Below, piece by piece: positions 61,475 through 64,000 of a DNA stretch of 64,000 nucleotides (positions are counted from its first letter, which is position 1; each line of letters starts with the position of its first letter). The notes under the pieces were generated by a model. It was not told where the DNA came from. It was given only the letters and a program-made list of their open reading frames with translations, and searched no databases. The stretch is from contig JACRJI010000013.1 of assembly GCA_016235665.1 (NCBI GenBank), positions 1 to 64,000 of the forward strand, given 5' to 3'. The DNA is from a candidate division TA06 bacterium (GTDB lineage Bacteria; Edwardsbacteria; AC1; EtOH8). The position numbers and the translations under genes were made by a program.

Positions 61475-61589
61475 CCCCAAGGAACCGAGATGCCCACTGA
61501 TTGCTGCTGATTCCTCCGGAAAAATATTGGACCGAAATATGCATGATCTGCGTAAATCCGCGTCCTAAAAAGAAAAGGAGTTTTTTCCA

Positions 61590-62234
61590 ATGAAGCTTTT
61601 CATCGATACCGCCAACATCGCCGAGATCAAGGAAGCCGCCAGCTGGGGCATCATTGACGGCGTGACCACCAACCCCAGCCTGATCGCCAAGGAGGGACGC
61701 GACTTTGCCACGGTGGTCAAGGAGATCTGCGCCATCGTGGACGGCCCGGTCTCGGCTGAGGTGATCAGCGAAAAGTCAGAGGAGATGCTTAAGGAGGCCG
61801 AGCCGCTGATCAAGATCCACCCCAACGTGGTGATCAAGATCCCCATGACCCTGGAGGGCCTGAAGGCGGTCAAGGTCCTGTCGCAAAAGGGGGTCAAGAC
61901 ACACGTCACTCTTATCTTCTCGGCCAACCAGGCCCTGCTGGCCGCCAAGGCCGGGGCCACCTTCATCAGCCCCTTCGTGGGCAGGCTGGACGACGTCTCG
62001 GAATACGGGATGGACCTGATAGGGGAGATCGTCCAGATCTACGACAATTACGATTTTGCCACCCAGATCCTGGCGGCCAGCCTAAGGACCCCGCTACACG
62101 TGCTGGACTGCGCCAAGCTGGGGGCCCATATCGCCACCGTGCCCTTCAACGTGCTGAAGATGCTGGCCCAGCACCCGCTGACCGACGCCGGGATCAAGAA
62201 ATTCCTGGACGACTGGGCCAAGGTCAAGAAGTAA
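61590..62234 (+). CDS. tal: Transaldolase, short (TalC/FSA-like) type
   Basis: A TIM-barrel aldolase of 214 residues, the small decameric transaldolase or fructose-6-phosphate aldolase type. The Schiff-base lysine is Lys83 in [18 protein letters not shown] at the start, [13 protein letters not shown] and [11 protein letters not shown] are diagnostic. It feeds the non-oxidative pentose phosphate pathway with the transketolase encoded downstream. Transaldolase activity is more likely than fructose-6-phosphate aldolase because of that neighbour. Confidence 0.93.
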   Translation: MKLFIDTANIAEIKEAASWGIIDGVTTNPSLIAKEGRDFATVVKEICAIVDGPVSAEVISEKSEEMLKEAEPLIKIHPNVVIKIPMTLEGLKAVKVLSQKGVKTHVTLIFSANQALLAAKAGATFISPFVGRLDDVSEYGMDLIGEIVQIYDNYDFATQILAASLRTPLHVLDCAKLGAHIATVPFNVLKMLAQHPLTDAGIKKFLDDWAKVKK

Positions 62235-62253
62235 AACCCAAGAAGGAGCTGAC

Positions 62254-62616
62254 ATGGACAGAGTGCGCTGGATAGACCATCGTGGGAAAAGGATCTTGTT
62301 CGAAGACCTGTCCAATCTGTCGCATCCCCAGGAAGCCATGGTAGTGTCCCGCATCACCACAAATATGATTACCAAGGAACAGCCGGCATCGGTGCTGCTC
62401 ATATCCGACATCAGCAACTCGCACTTTAACGCCAAATTGCTCAGTGAACTGAAGGAAAATACCAAAGCCACCACACCGTATATGAAGGCTTACGCCGTAG
62501 TAGGCGTAACTGGACTGACCAAGGTGGTGTTGAAGAGCTTTATACGTTTTACAGGACAGGACATGAAGGTATGCCAAAGCATAGGCGAGGCCAAAGACTG
62601 GTTAGCATCGCAATAA
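62254..62616 (+). CDS. Small STAS/SpoIIAA-like protein of unknown function
   Basis: AAGGAG lies 6 bases before the ATG. The 120-residue product (RVRWIDHRGKRILFEDLSN, VLLISDISNSHFN, AYAVVGVTGLTKVVLKSF) has an alternating strand-helix pattern like STAS/SpoIIAA-type domains seen beside signalling genes. No catalytic motif is visible. It lies between transaldolase and transketolase genes in one run of genes. Confidence 0.65.
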   Translation: MDRVRWIDHRGKRILFEDLSNLSHPQEAMVVSRITTNMITKEQPASVLLISDISNSHFNAKLLSELKENTKATTPYMKAYAVVGVTGLTKVVLKSFIRFTGQDMKVCQSIGEAKDWLASQ

Positions 62617-62629
62617 TTAAAGTTCGCCA

Positions 62630-63445
62630 ATGAACATGAAGGCGGAAACAATAAATCAAATAGCCAGGCAGATCCGGCGCGACATCATCGAGATGACATA
62701 CAGCGCCGGATCGGGCCATCCCGGAGGGTCGTTATCCTCAGCCGAGATAATGGCCGTTCTTTATTTTCACACCCTGCAGCACCGGCCCAAAGATCCTGGC
62801 TGGCAAGACCGGGACCGGTTCTACCTTTCCAAGGGGCACGCCTGTCCGGTGCTGTATGCCGCCCTGGCCGAAGCCGGGTATTTTGACAGATCGCTTTTAA
62901 AGACCTTCCGCCATCTGGGATCACCGCTGCAGGGCCACCCCCACCGCCTTAAAACGCCGGGGGTCGAGGCTTCCAGCGGTTCGCTGGGGCAGGGGCTTTC
63001 GCTGGCGGCTGGCACCGCCCTGGGATTAAGGATGGACGGGAAATCAAACAGGGTATACTGCCTGCTGGGCGACGGCGAGCTGCAGGAGGGGCAGGTCTGG
63101 GAGGCGGCCATGGCCGCCGGACACTTCAAGCTCAACAACCTCTGTGCCATAGTGGACCACAACAACCTGCAGATAGACGGGTCGGTGGAGCAGGTGATGG
63201 GGATCGAGCCCCTGGCCGACAAGTGGCGGGCTTTCCGCTGGCAGGTGATAGAGGTGGACGGTCACAACATCCAGCACCTGGTCCGGGCCTTTGATTTTGC
63301 CCGGGGCATAAAGGACAAGCCGGCGGTGATCCTGGCAAAAACGGTCAAGGGCAAGGGGGTCTTCTTCATGGAGAACCGGGCGGAGTGGCACGGCCGGGCC
63401 CCGAACAAGGAGGAATATGAGAAGGCGATGGCTGAGCTAAAGTGA
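62630..63445 (+). CDS. Transketolase, N-terminal (ThDP-binding) subunit
   Basis: The 271-residue product covers only the N-terminal third of transketolase. SAGSGHPGGSLS, FYLSKGHACPVLYA, GSLGQGLSLAAG and the ThDP motif GDGELQEGQVWEA through DHNNLQIDG are all present. In archaea and many anaerobes transketolase is split, and the pyrimidine-binding half is normally the next gene. Here an aldo/keto reductase follows instead. The partner must be elsewhere. ATG 62630 and 62636 are both possible; no strong ribosome site is seen. Confidence 0.9.
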   Translation: MNMKAETINQIARQIRRDIIEMTYSAGSGHPGGSLSSAEIMAVLYFHTLQHRPKDPGWQDRDRFYLSKGHACPVLYAALAEAGYFDRSLLKTFRHLGSPLQGHPHRLKTPGVEASSGSLGQGLSLAAGTALGLRMDGKSNRVYCLLGDGELQEGQVWEAAMAAGHFKLNNLCAIVDHNNLQIDGSVEQVMGIEPLADKWRAFRWQVIEVDGHNIQHLVRAFDFARGIKDKPAVILAKTVKGKGVFFMENRAEWHGRAPNKEEYEKAMAELK

Positions 63446-63493
63446 CCGGTGTAAAAATCAGACCAAGGTAAATTACAGATATTGGCAACATAC

Positions 63494-63548
63494 TGAACTC
63501 AACCCTTTCTCCCTTCTCTTATAAAGAGAAGGGACGGGGATGAGTTCA
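63494..63548. repeat. GC-rich inverted repeat, family A
   Basis: Inner 10-bp arms cccttctctt / aagagaaggg (63511-63520, 63524-63533) with outer tgaactca / tgagttca. It separates the transketolase and aldo/keto reductase genes. Confidence 0.65.
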
Positions 63549-63559
63549 AAAGGAACACC

Positions 63560-64000
63560 ATGCAATACCGCCAATTTGGAAAAGACAAGTTCAACGTTTC
63601 GGTCCTGGGCTTTGGGGCCATGCGCCTGCCCATTCTGAACAACGACATGAAGCAGATCGACCAGCCCCTGGCCGCGGCCATGATCCGCAGGGGGATCGAC
63701 GGCGGGATCAATTATGTGGACACCGCCTATCCCTACCACGGCGGTACCAGCGAAGCGCTGGTGGGGCAGGCTTTGAAGGGCGGTTACCGGGAAAAAGTGC
63801 GGCTGGCCGACAAGATGCCGACCTGGCTGGTCAACTCCAGGGAGGACATGGACAGTTTGCTGGCCGAACAGCTGGCCCGGCTGGACGACAAGAGGATAGA
63901 TTATTACCTGCTGCATTCGCTGAACCGCGCGGTCTGGAACAAGATGAAAGAGCGGGGAGTGCTGCGCTGGGCCAAAAAGCAAATGTCTAAAGGGACCATC
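63560..64000 (+). CDS. Aldo/keto reductase, 3' truncated by the window edge
   Basis: A start at ATG 63560, 7 bases after AAAGGA, opens QYRQFGKDKFNVSVLGFGAMRLP, the usual N-terminus of NADPH-dependent aldo/keto reductases. The catalytic Asp-Tyr pair is visible in YVDTAYPYHG (Asp55 and Tyr60). LDDKRIDYYLLHSL gives the third element. About 147 residues are in the window. This subgroup often carries a C-terminal 4Fe-4S ferredoxin domain, which would lie outside. The substrate cannot be told. Confidence 0.88.
   Translation, partial: MQYRQFGKDKFNVSVLGFGAMRLPILNNDMKQIDQPLAAAMIRRGIDGGINYVDTAYPYHGGTSEALVGQALKGGYREKVRLADKMPTWLVNSREDMDSLLAEQLARLDDKRIDYYLLHSLNRAVWNKMKERGVLRWAKKQMSKGTI

Noticed and set aside
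1-64000. tRNA, rRNA or CRISPR array
   Set aside because: I looked through the intergenic gaps for TTCGANTC-like tRNA arms and for regularly spaced direct repeats and found none.

Overview
The window is a gene-dense, mostly GC-rich piece of a Gram-negative bacterial chromosome, apparently from an anaerobe in or near the Fibrobacteres-Chlorobi-Bacteroidetes (FCB) radiation. LPS-core genes (gmhB, a WaaE-like glucosyltransferase, a heptosyltransferase) point to an outer membrane. Secreted proteins with a Bacteroidetes-style C-terminal sorting domain, next to a PorU-like and a PorV/PorQ-like gene, point to type IX-like secretion. An oxygen-sensitive class III ribonucleotide reductase, a 2-oxoacid:ferredoxin oxidoreductase and acetate kinase point to fermentative anaerobic life. 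The overall gene style fits an uncultivated candidate phylum (Edwardsbacteria, TA06 or WOR-3 type), but this is inference from gene content only.

Region 1 (1-28.8 kb) is a locus for secreted proteins. It holds a C25 (gingipain-like) peptidase entering from the left, an M14 carboxypeptidase, two non-enzymatic exoproteins, an S8 subtilase, a Kelch/carboxypeptidase-regulatory repeat protein, and a beta-propeller protein co-transcribed with a PorU-like sortase and a PorV/PorQ-like barrel. All proteins except the barrel end in the same FlgD-like/type IX sorting domain and finish on Arg or Lys. Near-consensus sigma-70 promoters and strong terminators separate the units. The propeller-porU-porV operon has a leader with two mutually exclusive hairpins, which looks like an attenuator.

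Region 2 (28.9-38.7 kb) has tyrS-gmhB, LPS glycosyltransferases interleaved with DNA repair genes (nth, dinB), a lipoprotein, a GT4 glycosyltransferase, and a patch of AT-rich membrane or secreted proteins of unknown function.

Region 3 (38.9-45.2 kb) is the deoxynucleotide locus: nrdR, nrdD, two unknown genes, a 95-residue protein carrying a glycyl-radical motif, a redoxin and nrdG. The large NrdD stops just where its glycyl-radical tail should begin, and that tail is encoded 1.7 kb downstream on the separate small protein. This looks like a two-polypeptide class III ribonucleotide reductase and is the most interesting system in the window.

Region 4 (45.4-50.3 kb, minus strand) is metF-metH plus an AT-rich secreted protein. 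Region 5 (50.4-51.2 kb) is a REP-associated tyrosine transposase between palindromes. Region 6 (51.5-64 kb) is central metabolism: a COG2403 GTPase with carbamate kinase, an RRM protein, korDABC-ndk, ackA, a DUF177 protein, an AmmeMemoRadiSam radical SAM enzyme, a DUF4321 protein, transaldolase, a transketolase N-terminal subunit and an aldo/keto reductase running off the right edge. Intergenic spaces in regions 3-6 hold several families of short palindromic repeats. I saw no tRNA, rRNA or CRISPR array.
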